DNA of 64,000 bases. Source: JBCBRD01 sp039819785 (GTDB lineage Bacteria; Pseudomonadota; Alphaproteobacteria; Rhizobiales; Hyphomicrobiaceae). A program made the translations under genes and the position numbers. Of this stretch, positions 8,966 through 19,400 are shown in pieces (within the stretch, counting starts at the first letter, position 1; each line of letters begins with the position of its first letter). Under the pieces are notes generated by a model. That model was not told the origin of the DNA. It made no database searches and saw only the letters and a program-made list of their open reading frames with translations. The stretch lies in contig JBCBRH010000001.1 of the NCBI GenBank assembly GCA_039819785.1, positions 161,508-225,507 on the forward strand, in the 5' to 3' direction.

Positions 8966-10339
8966 ATGACTGTCAAAGCACGCTTCGCGCCAAGCCCGAC
9001 CGGTCTGCTCCACGTCGGCAACATTCGAACCGCGATTTTGAATTACTTGTTTTGCCGCAAGCATGATGGCGACTTCATGCTGCGGTTCGACGACACCGAT
9101 CGTGAGCGCGCTAAGGACGAATTTGTTGATGCCATTCGCGAGGACCTGGCTTGGCTTGGGTTGTCGGCAGAAAGCGAAGTGCGTCAATCAGATCGCACGG
9201 ATCGTTACCGGATGGCTGCTGATCGTTTGCGCGAGCAGGGTCTGTTGTACCCATGTTTTGAAACGCCCGACGAGCTCGACCGCCGCAGAAAGCGGCAGCT
9301 GGCCCGCGGTCTGCCACCGATTTACGATCGGGCGGCCCTGCGGTTGAGTGACGATGAACGCGAGGCCCTACGGGGTGAAGGGCGCGAGCCGCATTGGCGG
9401 TTCAGGCTGCCGAACACCGGCGGTGATTTGAATGATCTGCAACCCAAAACCAGCGCTGCCAAATGGGATGACCTGGTGCGAGGCGCCCAATCGGTTGATC
9501 TTGGCTCGCTTTCAGATCCGGTTATGATCCGCGAGGATGGCTCTTATCTCTACACGTTCACGAGCGTGGTGGATGATGCGGAATTGGACATCACCCACGT
9601 GATCCGTGGTGAGGATCATATTACCAATACGGGTGTACAGATTTCATTGTTTGAAGCGCTTGGTGCAACGCCGCCTGCGTTCGGGCACCACAATCTCTTG
9701 GTGGCGGCTGACGGAAAAGCGCTGTCGAAGCGGCTTGGGTCTTTGTCGATCCGTTCGCTGCGTGACGAAGGCCTGGAGCCCATGGCCGTCGTTTCGCATG
9801 CCGCACTTATTGGAACGTCCGACCCCATTGAGCCCCATGCCGACATTGCGTCACTTGCTGCCCTTTTTTCACCTTCGAAACTTTCTGCTGCTCCGGCACG
9901 GTTTGACCCGACCGAGCTGCGCACGCTTAACGGCAAGATGGTGCATGAACTGGCGTTCGACGCCGTTGAGGCGCGATTGGCGGCCATGGACGTTGGAGGG
10001 GGTGACATGTTCTGGCGGGCCGTGCGTGGCAACCTCACGACGCTTGAAGACGCAAAGACATGGTGGCAGGTGGTGAATAGTCCGGTTCAGCCGGTTGTCG
10101 AAGATCAGGCGTTTTTAGACGAGGCCTTGAAGCACCTGCCAGATGAGCCCTGGGACGGTGAGACATGGGGTGCGTGGACGTCGGCTGTGAAGGCTGGGAC
10201 GGGGGCCAAAGGCAAGGCTTTGTTCATGCCGCTGCGTCTGGCGTTGACCGGTGAAAAATCCGGACCAGAAATGCAGCTCCTCCTGCCGCTGATTGGTCAC
10301 GCGCGCGCCGTTCCTCGCCTTAAAGGTGAAACGGCCTGA
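8966..10339 (+). CDS. gltX: Glutamyl-tRNA synthetase family enzyme
   Basis: This class I aminoacyl-tRNA synthetase charges tRNA with glutamate. The FAPSPTGLLHVGN segment holds the HIGH-type motif at residues 16-19, and the KMSKS-type loop is KALSKR at 251-256. I moved the start from 8900 to the ATG at 8966 because the family sequence begins MTVKARFAPSPTG. At 457 residues it is near the shorter GltX class; alphaproteobacteria often carry two paralogues, one of which charges tRNA-Gln for later amidation. Which of the two this is cannot be decided here. No zinc-binding cysteine cluster is visible. Confidence 0.93.
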   Translation: MTVKARFAPSPTGLLHVGNIRTAILNYLFCRKHDGDFMLRFDDTDRERAKDEFVDAIREDLAWLGLSAESEVRQSDRTDRYRMAADRLREQGLLYPCFETPDELDRRRKRQLARGLPPIYDRAALRLSDDEREALRGEGREPHWRFRLPNTGGDLNDLQPKTSAAKWDDLVRGAQSVDLGSLSDPVMIREDGSYLYTFTSVVDDAELDITHVIRGEDHITNTGVQISLFEALGATPPAFGHHNLLVAADGKALSKRLGSLSIRSLRDEGLEPMAVVSHAALIGTSDPIEPHADIASLAALFSPSKLSAAPARFDPTELRTLNGKMVHELAFDAVEARLAAMDVGGGDMFWRAVRGNLTTLEDAKTWWQVVNSPVQPVVEDQAFLDEALKHLPDEPWDGETWGAWTSAVKAGTGAKGKALFMPLRLALTGEKSGPEMQLLLPLIGHARAVPRLKGETA

Positions 10340-10460
10340 CGAGACTGGGTCAGGGACGGGTCGATCAGTTTGTCTGCTTCGAGTTAGACGATACTCGGGC
10401 AGCAAGACTGCCGATATTGGCTATGCCGTTGGACTGGTTTTCAGTGGAAGGAGGTTTCAG

Positions 10461-11033
10461 TCAACTTGCCGTTTCAGTGGAATTGAACCGAGCCATGGAT
10501 TTTTTCGGCGCGGAAACGCCCTTGCGCATGAACGTGACCGGGAACGAAAGACGTGGGGAAATAACACGGATCCCATAGGACGAGATGCGGTATCCCTTTG
10601 ACTGGAAAAAGCCGGTGGCGCTTTGAAATGAGCGAATGGTGAGGCTTTGGAAACCGGCAGCTGCCGTTTCAGCCTCAACGATTTCCAGAAGCCGTGCGCC
10701 AACGCCTGAGAGTGCGAACATCGGCCTGACGAACAAGGCTGTGATCTTTGCTGTATCTTGCTGATCAGTTGAGGGTTGCCAACTGGCAGCGGCGATCATC
10801 TGACCATCGAGCCAGACACCGAGATTTGGGTTCGAAAACAATTTGTCCGTGTAGGCAGGCGAGCGCACGAAGCGGCTCCACTCGTCAACGTCTTCAGGCG
10901 TCATCATATCGCGAGCCAGGAGGCGCACGGATGTCTCATGGACGTGACGCAGGTCCGACATGTCATCGGCGATAACCTGCCGGATTTCGGCAATGGTTCC
11001 CAAACTGGGCAGCCCGTTGATCAGGTTATCCAT
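10461..11033 (-). CDS. GNAT family N-acetyltransferase
   Basis: The protein has the GNAT fold: a central ITALFVRPMFALSGVGARLLE segment matches motif A (acetyl-CoA pyrophosphate binding, here with the variant loop SGVGAR), and a later FFQSKGYR matches motif B. Such enzymes transfer an acetyl group from acetyl-CoA to an amine, but the substrate is unknown. It is 190 residues long. The C-terminal 25 residues are basic and outside the domain. It is transcribed towards gltX and stands alone. Confidence 0.8.
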   Translation of the reverse strand: MDNLINGLPSLGTIAEIRQVIADDMSDLRHVHETSVRLLARDMMTPEDVDEWSRFVRSPAYTDKLFSNPNLGVWLDGQMIAAASWQPSTDQQDTAKITALFVRPMFALSGVGARLLEIVEAETAAAGFQSLTIRSFQSATGFFQSKGYRISSYGIRVISPRLSFPVTFMRKGVSAPKKSMARFNSTETAS

Positions 11034-11386
11034 TAGGTCCTATCGCCTCTTTTTGCTGGCCATCAGCAGGTTATTGGCAGATATCTGTCTTGGGTAGCTA
11101 ACGGGTCGAAAAGTGGTTCGGATCGGTCGTTACTTTCTTGAAAGCCCACGACATATCAGTCGTGTCGCGACAAGGCTCTCCACGGGGTATTGCTCAAACA
11201 GGTGTCCGACAGCGTGGCTTTAATTCGAACCCACCTGCCGGCGTGATCTCTGGAAAACACTCGAGACGCCACAGGTGCAAAATGCGGCGCGCAACCTAAT
11301 TGTCGCCACACTTATCTTCCGCCAACGGTCCATTTCAAATCGCCTGTTGCGAATTGGTGACTAATGGATGTGCCAAAGGTAGTGGG
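11034..11386. other. Gene-free interval between DUF2865 gene and GNAT gene
   Basis: These 353 bases hold no convincing gene. I see one perfect 6-bp inverted repeat (CACGAC-ATATCA-GTCGTG, 11147-11164) of unknown meaning. The promoter of the GNAT gene should lie at the left end. Confidence 0.5.
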
Positions 11387-12484
11387 CTACCGGCTGGTGT
11401 GCGTCCAGGATGAGGCTTGGGCATTGCGCTGGCCCGTCGCGCCGGCAGCTTGGTTTGTCGCGTCGGCTCGACCGGTGGAATTTGGCAGGGCGCCCTGTTG
11501 ATTTGGCGGCGCTTCTGATTGCGGAATGTATTCCGCCTGCTTGCATGAGCAGCCCTGAACGTACTCTTTGCGATATTTAAAAGCGGTGCCCAACTGGGTG
11601 TAGGGTTTGCTATCGCCCACGGCGACCATCTGGTCGATGCTGCTGCCCGGATTTTGGTAATAGTACAACTGTGAGGGTGCCGCGCATTGTGATTGGCAGA
11701 CATCCGCGTCGCGCTGGAAGTGGTTCGGTAACGTGGAGAAGCTGACGGGGAAGTAGTAGCCATCGCACAGGCGCACACACATCGTGCGATAGGTTGCAAA
11801 AGGCAGCCGACCGTACGTGTTGCCCTCGTATGAACCGCCAGCGCCACCAGAATCTTCGTCCTGCCAGAACGGTGAGAAGGCATTTCGGTCCCGTCGGCGG
11901 GCTTCGCGGGTATAATCACTGCCGCAGTTGTTACGCGCGAGTTCGCGGATGATTTCGTCTTGGTATGAGGATTGTCCTGACGATTCAATTGCCATGCGCT
12001 GATTGTCGAGTTCGGCAAGTTCACGCCGTGCGCTCTCAGCTTCGTTGGCCAGCGAGATACACTGCCTCGTCCGACGCAAGGTCTTAGAAAACAGAAAATA
12101 TTCGTAGCAATCGCGACGGTCGAGCTGTGTTTCAGCGCGCCGGATCTTCTGATTGAGTTCGCGGATCTGCGATCTCAACTGCGGGAGTTGCGCGCGTTCG
12201 GAACTGCCCCGTTGGGTCTCTTGAACCAGCCGCTGTTCGAGTTTCACACAAACTGGCGAGCGATTGTTCCACGACTGGTCGACGCCGCCCGGGTTCGGCA
12301 CCTGGGTTGGGGCCTGCTGCTCGAACTGGGGTTGCTGGCGCGGCGCAGGCTGGCGCTGTACCGGCTGGTTGTCTTCCCATGGCCATTGGAAGCCTTGGGC
12401 CAAGCTGGGCTGGGACATCGTCAACAGCGCAAGCGATGACGCAAGGAAGCACCAGATGGCTCTTTGAACGTGTGCGTAGGTCAT
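11387..12484 (-). CDS. DUF2865 domain-containing secreted protein
   Basis: This is an alphaproteobacterial secreted protein of unknown function. The ATG at 12484 gives MTYAHVQRAIWCFLASSLALL followed by a cleavage site after SLAQ, a clear signal peptide. A Gln/Pro-rich linker (about residues 32-75) precedes a coiled-coil stretch around residues 80-160 with paired cysteines. The DUF2865 core, near residues 225-330, contains FATYRTMCVRLCDGYYFPVS and later Cys-x-Ser-Gln-Cys, and the QGCSCKQ pair. Eight or more cysteines in an exported protein suggest disulfides. The C terminus is Gln/Asn/Ala-rich. The family is mostly known from Hyphomicrobiales, which helps place the organism. Confidence 0.82.
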   Translation of the reverse strand: MTYAHVQRAIWCFLASSLALLTMSQPSLAQGFQWPWEDNQPVQRQPAPRQQPQFEQQAPTQVPNPGGVDQSWNNRSPVCVKLEQRLVQETQRGSSERAQLPQLRSQIRELNQKIRRAETQLDRRDCYEYFLFSKTLRRTRQCISLANEAESARRELAELDNQRMAIESSGQSSYQDEIIRELARNNCGSDYTREARRRDRNAFSPFWQDEDSGGAGGSYEGNTYGRLPFATYRTMCVRLCDGYYFPVSFSTLPNHFQRDADVCQSQCAAPSQLYYYQNPGSSIDQMVAVGDSKPYTQLGTAFKYRKEYVQGCSCKQAEYIPQSEAPPNQQGALPNSTGRADATNQAAGATGQRNAQASSWTHTSR

Positions 12485-12804
12485 AAGCGGTCTATGGGTT
12501 TGCCTAAGCTCCGGTGTCCACCCAAATGGATGCACGTCACCGTTCTAACAGGCCCAGCCATTGCGCTCAAATGTTGGCCACATCGTGAGTTCACCTGCTT
12601 TTTGCGGGTGGAGACCCCGGTTTGGGCGCTCTTGAGAACTAAGCGGGTGTGTGATGCAGAAAACTGCAGGGTTTTCAGGCTGCAGTTCGCAAAGGTCTGC
12701 GCGTGCCGATGATAGCTGCGTGCAGTCATCGTCCTTGACGCCTGGAAGCTTCTGGCGGCATAACGCCGTCCCTCTCCCTCATCCCCAACGGCGGACTAAT
12801 TCCT
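12485..12804. other. Divergent promoter region of the DUF2865 gene and cysS
   Basis: These 320 bases separate two divergent genes and should contain both promoters. An 8-bp inverted repeat (AACTGCAG / CTGCAGTT, 12662-12687, 10-base loop) could be an operator or hairpin. A CTTGAC near 12733 resembles an alphaproteobacterial -35 box for cysS, with a weak -10 candidate further on. Confidence 0.4.
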
Positions 12805-14220
12805 GTGGCGATTGAACTTCAGCTTTACGATGGAAAATCGCGCAGTAAAAAGCCGGTGGTTCCACTGCGCCCGGACGACGTGCGGATGTATGTCTGCGGA
12901 CCAACGGTGTATGACTACGCCCACATCGGAAATGCCCGGCCTGTGATCGTTTTCGATCTGTTATTCCGGCTGCTGCGCTACACGTTCGGAGCTGAGCACG
13001 TCAGGTATGTCCGAAACATTACGGACGTCGATGACAAGATTAATGCAAGGGCGCGTGACGAAGGCATTTCTATCCGCGATTTGACGGACCGGACGGCGCG
13101 GCAGTTTCACTGTGATATTGCAGCCCTAGGTGTTCTGCCGCCAACGGTTGAACCTAGGGCCACTGAACATATCGAAGAAATGAAGGCGATGTGCGAGGCC
13201 CTTGTTGCAAAAGGGTTTGCATATGCTGCCGAGGGGCACGTTCTATTTCATGTGCCATCCATGGCCGATTATGGAGCGCTGTCTGGCCGTTCCGTCGAGG
13301 ATATGCAGGCCGGTGCTCGGGTCGAAGTGGCGCCGTATAAAAAAGACCCCATGGATTTCGTCCTGTGGAAGCCTTCGGTTGAGGGCGAGCCTGGCTGGGA
13401 CAGCCCGTGTGGCCTGGAGGGGAAGGGGCGACCGGGTTGGCACATTGAATGTTCGGCAATGGCTGCCAAACACTTAGGAGAGACCTTTGACATCCATGGT
13501 GGCGGCATTGACCTGATGTTCCCGCATCATGAAAACGAACTGGCGCAGTCACGGTGCGCGCATGGCACCGACGTGATGGCCAACATCTGGATGCACAACG
13601 GTTTTTTGCAGGTCGAAGGTGAGAAAATGTCCAAGTCGCTGGGCAATTTCATCACCATCCATGACCTATTGGAGACCGACGCGTTCGGGGGCACGCCTTG
13701 GCACGGACGGGTATTGCGGTGGGCCATGCTTTCGACCCACTACCGGCAACCGATCGATTGGACGGTGCAGCGGCTGCAGCAGTCGCGGGCGGCACTGTTT
13801 GAGTTTGCAGATGTGCTCCATGACGTCGAAGCCGACGGGATTGATCCAAATGCCGAGGTCCTGTCTGCCCTTGCCGATGATCTGAATACGCCGCGAGTGA
13901 TTTCAATTCTGCATGGCCGGCTGAAAACTGCGAAACGGGATACGGACGCGGCGCGCGAGCTGAAGGCCACAATGCTTATGTCTGGGTTTTACGGTGGCGA
14001 AAGCGTTGATGAACTTGATGTCGGCAAATCGCCGGGTGAAAGCGTGGATGCCGATGAGGTGGCGCAGCTCATTGCTGCCCGGCATACGGCGCGCAATGCC
14101 AAGGATTGGGCTGAGAGCGATCGCATTCGTGATGCACTCGCGGCGAAGGGCATCAAACTTAAGGATACGAAAGACCCTGTCTCTGGCGAGATCGTTACCA
14201 CCTGGGATGTGGAACGGTAA
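12805..14220 (+). CDS. cysS: Cysteinyl-tRNA synthetase
   Basis: CysS charges tRNA-Cys with cysteine in the cytosol. The class I motifs are HIGN at residues 40-43 and KMSKS at 274-278. Zinc ligands fit Cys31 in MYVCGPTVYDYAHIG, the cysteine of GWHIECSAM and the HHENE segment, all typical of CysRS rather than MshC. The protein is 471 residues long with a GTG start. cimA follows on the same strand after 373 bp, so they are probably transcribed separately. Confidence 0.96.
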   Translation: MAIELQLYDGKSRSKKPVVPLRPDDVRMYVCGPTVYDYAHIGNARPVIVFDLLFRLLRYTFGAEHVRYVRNITDVDDKINARARDEGISIRDLTDRTARQFHCDIAALGVLPPTVEPRATEHIEEMKAMCEALVAKGFAYAAEGHVLFHVPSMADYGALSGRSVEDMQAGARVEVAPYKKDPMDFVLWKPSVEGEPGWDSPCGLEGKGRPGWHIECSAMAAKHLGETFDIHGGGIDLMFPHHENELAQSRCAHGTDVMANIWMHNGFLQVEGEKMSKSLGNFITIHDLLETDAFGGTPWHGRVLRWAMLSTHYRQPIDWTVQRLQQSRAALFEFADVLHDVEADGIDPNAEVLSALADDLNTPRVISILHGRLKTAKRDTDAARELKATMLMSGFYGGESVDELDVGKSPGESVDADEVAQLIAARHTARNAKDWAESDRIRDALAAKGIKLKDTKDPVSGEIVTTWDVER

Positions 14221-14593
14221 GACCGGTGCGAGCCGTCGTTAAGCTTACGCGCTTTAGGACACCGGGATGGATCGTCAATACCTGGAGAGTTGTTTTCTAT
14301 CGGGTGTGTTGAGGGATTGGTAAGGCTGGGCAGGTTTTGAGACGCATTTGAACAAAACTGAAACCTTTAGGATCGAAACTGCCATTTGCCGAGCCGGAGT
14401 GGCGCATAGATGATCATGCGTTGGTCTGTGGTGTTTGTTAAATTGACCAGCTGAAGCGGAAGGGCTAGCCGCATGGCGGCTGTCTGCGTTACAAGCGGCG
14501 AGATTTGAGGCCCGAGTTTCAAAGCCAGTGGTCTGCGTGCAACCGTGCGCGGCCAACACTCAAAAGCAGCGGCCAAGGCTGCACGGAATAGGT
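14221..14593. other. Interval between cysS and cimA without a gene
   Basis: No convincing coding frame or RNA gene is visible in these 373 bases. The region is somewhat richer in A and T than the genes and should contain the cimA promoter. An N-terminal extension of cimA up to 14528 is possible but has no family match. Confidence 0.45.
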
Positions 14594-16231
14594 ATGACGA
14601 CGGAGAAAGAGCGCCTCTATCTTTTCGACACCACGCTGCGTGATGGTGCGCAGACGACGGGCGTCGATTTCGCTGTCGAAGACAAACGGCGCATCGCGGA
14701 TGTGTTGGATTCCTTGGGTGTGGATTACATCGAAGGCGGATATCCAGGGGCCAACGCGACCGATACGGCTTTCTTTGCGGGGCAGCCAGAGTTCCAGACG
14801 GCAACGTTTACAGCCTTCGGCATGACGAAGCGCGCCGGGCGTTCTGTTTCCAATGACCCCGGTTTTCAAGCCTTGTTGCAGTCAGGTGCCAAAGCGGTTT
14901 GCCTCGTGGCCAAGTCCTGGGATTACCACGTCCGTGTGGCCCTGGGCATCTCAAACGAAGACAACCTGAAAAGCGTGCAACAGTCGGTTTCAGCGGTTGT
15001 TGAAGCCGGGCAGGAAGCACTTCTGGATTGCGAACACTTCTTTGATGGGTACAAGGCAAACCCAGAGTACGCGCTGGCGGTGGCAAAGACCGCATATGAC
15101 GCAGGTGCGCGCTGGGTCGTGCTGTGTGACACCAATGGTGGAACACTTCCCCATGAGGTTGAAACGATCGTCAGTGCGGTCTGCGATGTCATCCCTGGAA
15201 CCAGCATCGGCATTCACACCCACAATGACACCGACAACGCAGTGGCCAACACGCTGGCCGCAATCCGTAGCGGCGCGCGGCAGGTGCAAGGGACACTAAA
15301 CGGGTTGGGTGAACGTTGCGGCAACGCCAACCTGACCTCGATCATTCCGACGCTGCTTCTCAAGAGCGCCTATGCTGATAAGTACGAAACGCAGGTGACG
15401 CCTGACCGCTTGCGTATGTTGACGCACGCAAGCCGCGTCCTTGATGAAGTGTTGAATGCAGCACCGGATCGCCATGCCCCATATGTGGGTGAAAGCGCGT
15501 TTGCGACCAAGGCCGGGATTCACGCGTCAGCCATTTTGAAGTCGCCGGAAACCTATGAGCATGTCACGCCGGAAAGCGTTGGCAACCGTCGGCGTCTGCT
15601 GGTGTCGGATCAGGCCGGGCGGTCTAACGTGCTGGCGGAGCTGGAGCGCATCGGGATCTCAATCGCAGCAGATGATCCGCGTATCGGCGCCATGCTCGAT
15701 GAACTGAAACTGCGCGAGGCAGCCGGCTATGCCTTTGAGGCGGCTGAAGCCTCGTTTGAGTTGCTGGCCCGCCGCAATCTGGGGCAGGTGCCGCAGTTTT
15801 TCTCGGTTGATAGTTTCAGGGTCATGGTCGAGCGCCGCCACAACGCTGTGGGCGATCGCGTCACTGTCTCAGAGGCGACGGTGAAGGTCTTCGTGAACGG
15901 TAGCACCGAGCCGACTTGGTCCATCGCGGAAGGCAATGGCCCGGTTAATGCGCTCGATAACGCATTGCGCAAAGACCTTGGTGCGTATCAGCGCTACATC
16001 GAGAACGTTGAATTGGTGGACTACAAAGTGCGTATCCTGACGGCTGGTACGGAGGCCGTCACACGTGTTCTCGTTGAAAGCCTTGACAGCGCAACAGGAG
16101 AACGCTGGTTTACGGTGGGCGTTTCGCCAAACATCATAGACGCGAGCTTTGAAGCGCTGGTGGATTCAATCAACTTCAAGTTGATGCGTGATGCAGCCCA
16201 CGAGGAACCGACGATCAGCGCGTTGGCCTAG
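14594..16231 (+). CDS. cimA: (R)-citramalate synthase
   Basis: CimA condenses pyruvate and acetyl-CoA to (R)-citramalate, giving 2-oxobutanoate for isoleucine without threonine deaminase. The LeuA-like TIM barrel starts YLFDTTLRDGAQTTGVDF and has the metal-binding IGIHTHNDTDNAVAN. The QTTGVDF sequence, in place of the EQCPG of leuA, marks the citramalate group. The C-terminal regulatory LeuA-dimer domain is present, so feedback by isoleucine is expected from the family. I use the ATG at 14594, where homology begins, rather than 14528. The product is 545 residues. ilvB, ilvN, ilvC and leuA lie elsewhere in the window. Confidence 0.92.
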   Translation: MTTEKERLYLFDTTLRDGAQTTGVDFAVEDKRRIADVLDSLGVDYIEGGYPGANATDTAFFAGQPEFQTATFTAFGMTKRAGRSVSNDPGFQALLQSGAKAVCLVAKSWDYHVRVALGISNEDNLKSVQQSVSAVVEAGQEALLDCEHFFDGYKANPEYALAVAKTAYDAGARWVVLCDTNGGTLPHEVETIVSAVCDVIPGTSIGIHTHNDTDNAVANTLAAIRSGARQVQGTLNGLGERCGNANLTSIIPTLLLKSAYADKYETQVTPDRLRMLTHASRVLDEVLNAAPDRHAPYVGESAFATKAGIHASAILKSPETYEHVTPESVGNRRRLLVSDQAGRSNVLAELERIGISIAADDPRIGAMLDELKLREAAGYAFEAAEASFELLARRNLGQVPQFFSVDSFRVMVERRHNAVGDRVTVSEATVKVFVNGSTEPTWSIAEGNGPVNALDNALRKDLGAYQRYIENVELVDYKVRILTAGTEAVTRVLVESLDSATGERWFTVGVSPNIIDASFEALVDSINFKLMRDAAHEEPTISALA

Positions 16232-16497
16232 GGTTTGGCGTGCTGTCGACTTTCGCCGCAGCGCGGCATGGCATTTAAACCAGGATTGGCGTTACAGCCC
16301 GCGGCTCTTTCTTTTGAAAGTTTCAGACGCTTGGCACTTTTTAGCCGCACTGCAGCGGCACTGAGGACGTGTGTCGTGGCAGGCGTGCATGCACCTGGCG
16401 AAAAAGCGTCTGGCTGAGCTGCCAACGTGCTGAATTATGTGCAGAGTATCGTTCGTGCTGCTGTCGTGCCGGCAGCTGTGCGTCATAGACTGGCGCG

Positions 16498-19400
16498 ATG
16501 AGACGATTCCTTTTGATGCCGAAATGGCTGCAGATGATCGCTGGTATTGCGTTTGGGCTGTTCGCATTCCTGGGCTATTTCAGCCTCGGGGGCGGGTTCA
16601 TATGGTCGGGTGCGCCATCGTCTGAAGATCGGTTTGGCGATGCCAAAACACATACCGTCGCGATTGAAACGGGCTCAACGCGGATCGGTGGTGAGTCCGC
16701 CAGCAAGCGAGATGCCGCGCCAAGCACGTTTGATGACGTCCTGCTGGCCGCCAAACGCAGTGACCCTGTGATCGATGCGGTATCGGCGCAAAAGGCTCTT
16801 TTTTCGAACAAGCTGACGAAACTGAAAGCGCTCTACCGCGAGAAGAACTATGTGAAGGCGGTGCCCTTGGCCGAGGACGTCCTGGTGGAGGCTGAGGCGC
16901 TCTACGGGAACCACAGCAAGGAGGCCAGCGGCAGTGCATTCAATCTTGGGACGCTCTACAACCTTGTCGGGCAGTCCGATAAGGCCATTCCGACTTTGAA
17001 AAGGGCACTGGACTGGGAAAAGGCTAACGGGTCGGCTTCAAACCCATCCTACATGCGTGTGCTGAAGGAACTCCTCAAGGGTTATCGCCTCCAGGGCCCA
17101 TCAGATGGGCCGATGAGGGAACTGAAGGCAGCGCTCGATGAAGTGCGTCAGGAAGTGCCTCAGGATCGGAAAACAGCGACGGTCCTGCTGGAAAAACTGG
17201 CCTGGGCCATGCGGCGGGCTGCTCGATTTGAAGAGGCCGAGAAGACCTTTGAGATGTCGCGTGGGATCAAGACCGAGCTTTACGGGGCATCGGGAGCAGA
17301 ACTGGTTTCCGTCTACAACGCACTGGCCGGCGTGCAGCGTGTGCGCGGGCGATATGGCGCGGCGGAAGCCTCTTATCTTTCCGCAATTGCCATCCTTCGT
17401 AAGGCCGATGATGCACCGTCTGCCAACCTTGCAATCATTCTGGACAACCTAGCCGTCCTATATCTGACCATGGGGCGCGTGAATGATGCCGAACCCGTCC
17501 AGAAGGAAGCCTTGGCGATTGCCGAAGATAAGTTGGGCCTTGAGCACCCAACGGTTGCTCAGATCATGGCCAATCTTGCAACGCTGTATGAAAACCTGAA
17601 CAGGTATGAACAGGCTGAAAGTCTGTTTCTGCGTGCGCTGAACATTTGGGAAGGGCGTATTCCGCCAAACGATCGCCGCTTTGGGATCACCTACGACAAT
17701 CTGGCGGGCACCTACCGCGAGCAAGGTAAACTGAAACTGGCGCGTGAGACTTTCCAAAAGGCGCTTGAAAACATTTCATCGAACTTTCCGCCCAACCACC
17801 CGGAAGTCTCGACGGCTCTGAACAATATGGGGTTGGCCGAACTTGCGGTTGGAAATGTTGCGGCGGGCAAGGCCTTTGTTGAGAGATCGTTGGCAATCAC
17901 GGAGCGCTCTTTGGGCCGGTCGCATCCCGCTTACGCAGTCGCGTTGGGCAATCTGGGTGATGCCTTGAAGGCGGCTGAAGATTTCGATGGGGCGCGGAGG
18001 GCCTACAACGAGGCTGTTGGAATCGTCGAGGCAGCACTTGGACCAAACCACAAGCGAACCATTTTTCCACTCCGCGAATTGGGGCGGCTGGAATATAGCC
18101 AGGGCAATTTTGATCTAGCGGTTGGGCATTTCCGAAAAGCAGCCGAAGTTGAAATCGAGATCGCGAAACGCTCGCCCGGCGATGTCGGTCTCGCGCACCG
18201 TGGCGTTTTCATCTGGCTGATGAAGGCGTTGTGGCAGGCCGCCCAGAAGGATCAGTTGCCTGCAACCGAGGCGGTCACTGAGGCCATTGAGGTGGCGCAG
18301 TGGATGAACCTAAACGCAGCGGGTTCGGCGATCACGAAGATGGGTGCTCGGCTTGGGACGTCCGATCCGGAACTGGCTGCCTTGGTTCGCAAGCGCCAGG
18401 ACCTCAGCGAGACGTGGGACACGCTGGATGAAGAGGTTTTGGCGGCAGTTTCAAAACCAAAGGCAGCGCGAGATCCTCAGCGTGAAAAATACCTGCGGAT
18501 CAAGCTTGCTGCACTGAAAGCGCGCTTTACGAAGATCGATGAACGCATCACAAAGGACTTTCCGGGGTATGCCGAGTTGGTGTCGCCTCGACCTTTGACG
18601 CGGGACGAAATCGTCAGACTTGCCAAGGCTCGGCCGAACGAAATCCAGTTCTATTTCGATGTGTCGACAAACTGGATCGATCAGTTTGTTGTTGATCCGA
18701 CGCAGGCAAAACCCGTGCGCTGGCGCCGGATCAGGTTGTCCCGCAAGACCCTCCGCGACATGGTGCATACGTTGCGCTGCGGGCTCGATGGTGGTGAGTG
18801 GGTTGGAGACGTGAAGCCGCTGAAATGCCTTGAAGCAACGGGGCAGATGCCTGTTGATGGGCGGCTTCCCTTCAAGACTGATACGGCGCAGGAGCTGTTC
18901 ACGTTTCTCTTCGGTGCATTCAAGGAGCAGATCAAACAGCGCGAGGTTGTGATCGTTGCTGATGATGCGCTGAGTGCTTTGCCGTTCCATGTCTTGCTCA
19001 CTGCGGCGGCCGAGGATGACGATTTGAAATCCGCGCCGTGGTTTGGGTTGCAAAACCCGATTTCCGTTTATCCGACGGTGGCGGCGCTTAAGACGTTGCG
19101 GCGGGCGGAAAACGCTTCGAAAGCGACGAAGACCTATTTTGGTGTCGGCAACCCGCTGCTAACCGGGCACGCTGGCCAGGATCGAAGTGCATGGAGCCGG
19201 ACGGCTTGTCCCGTGCGCGTGTCATCACAGTCGTCGCAGCTTGGAAAGCGGGTGGCTCTGGCCAAGTTTGACACCGCACCGGCGGTGCGGGCGGCTGGAC
19301 AGGCGGATGGGCTCGCTGACGGGGCATTGTCCTTTTTGGAGCGTGTACGCCGGCTGATGCCTTTGCCGGAAACAGCTGATGAACTGTGTGCTGTCGCGGA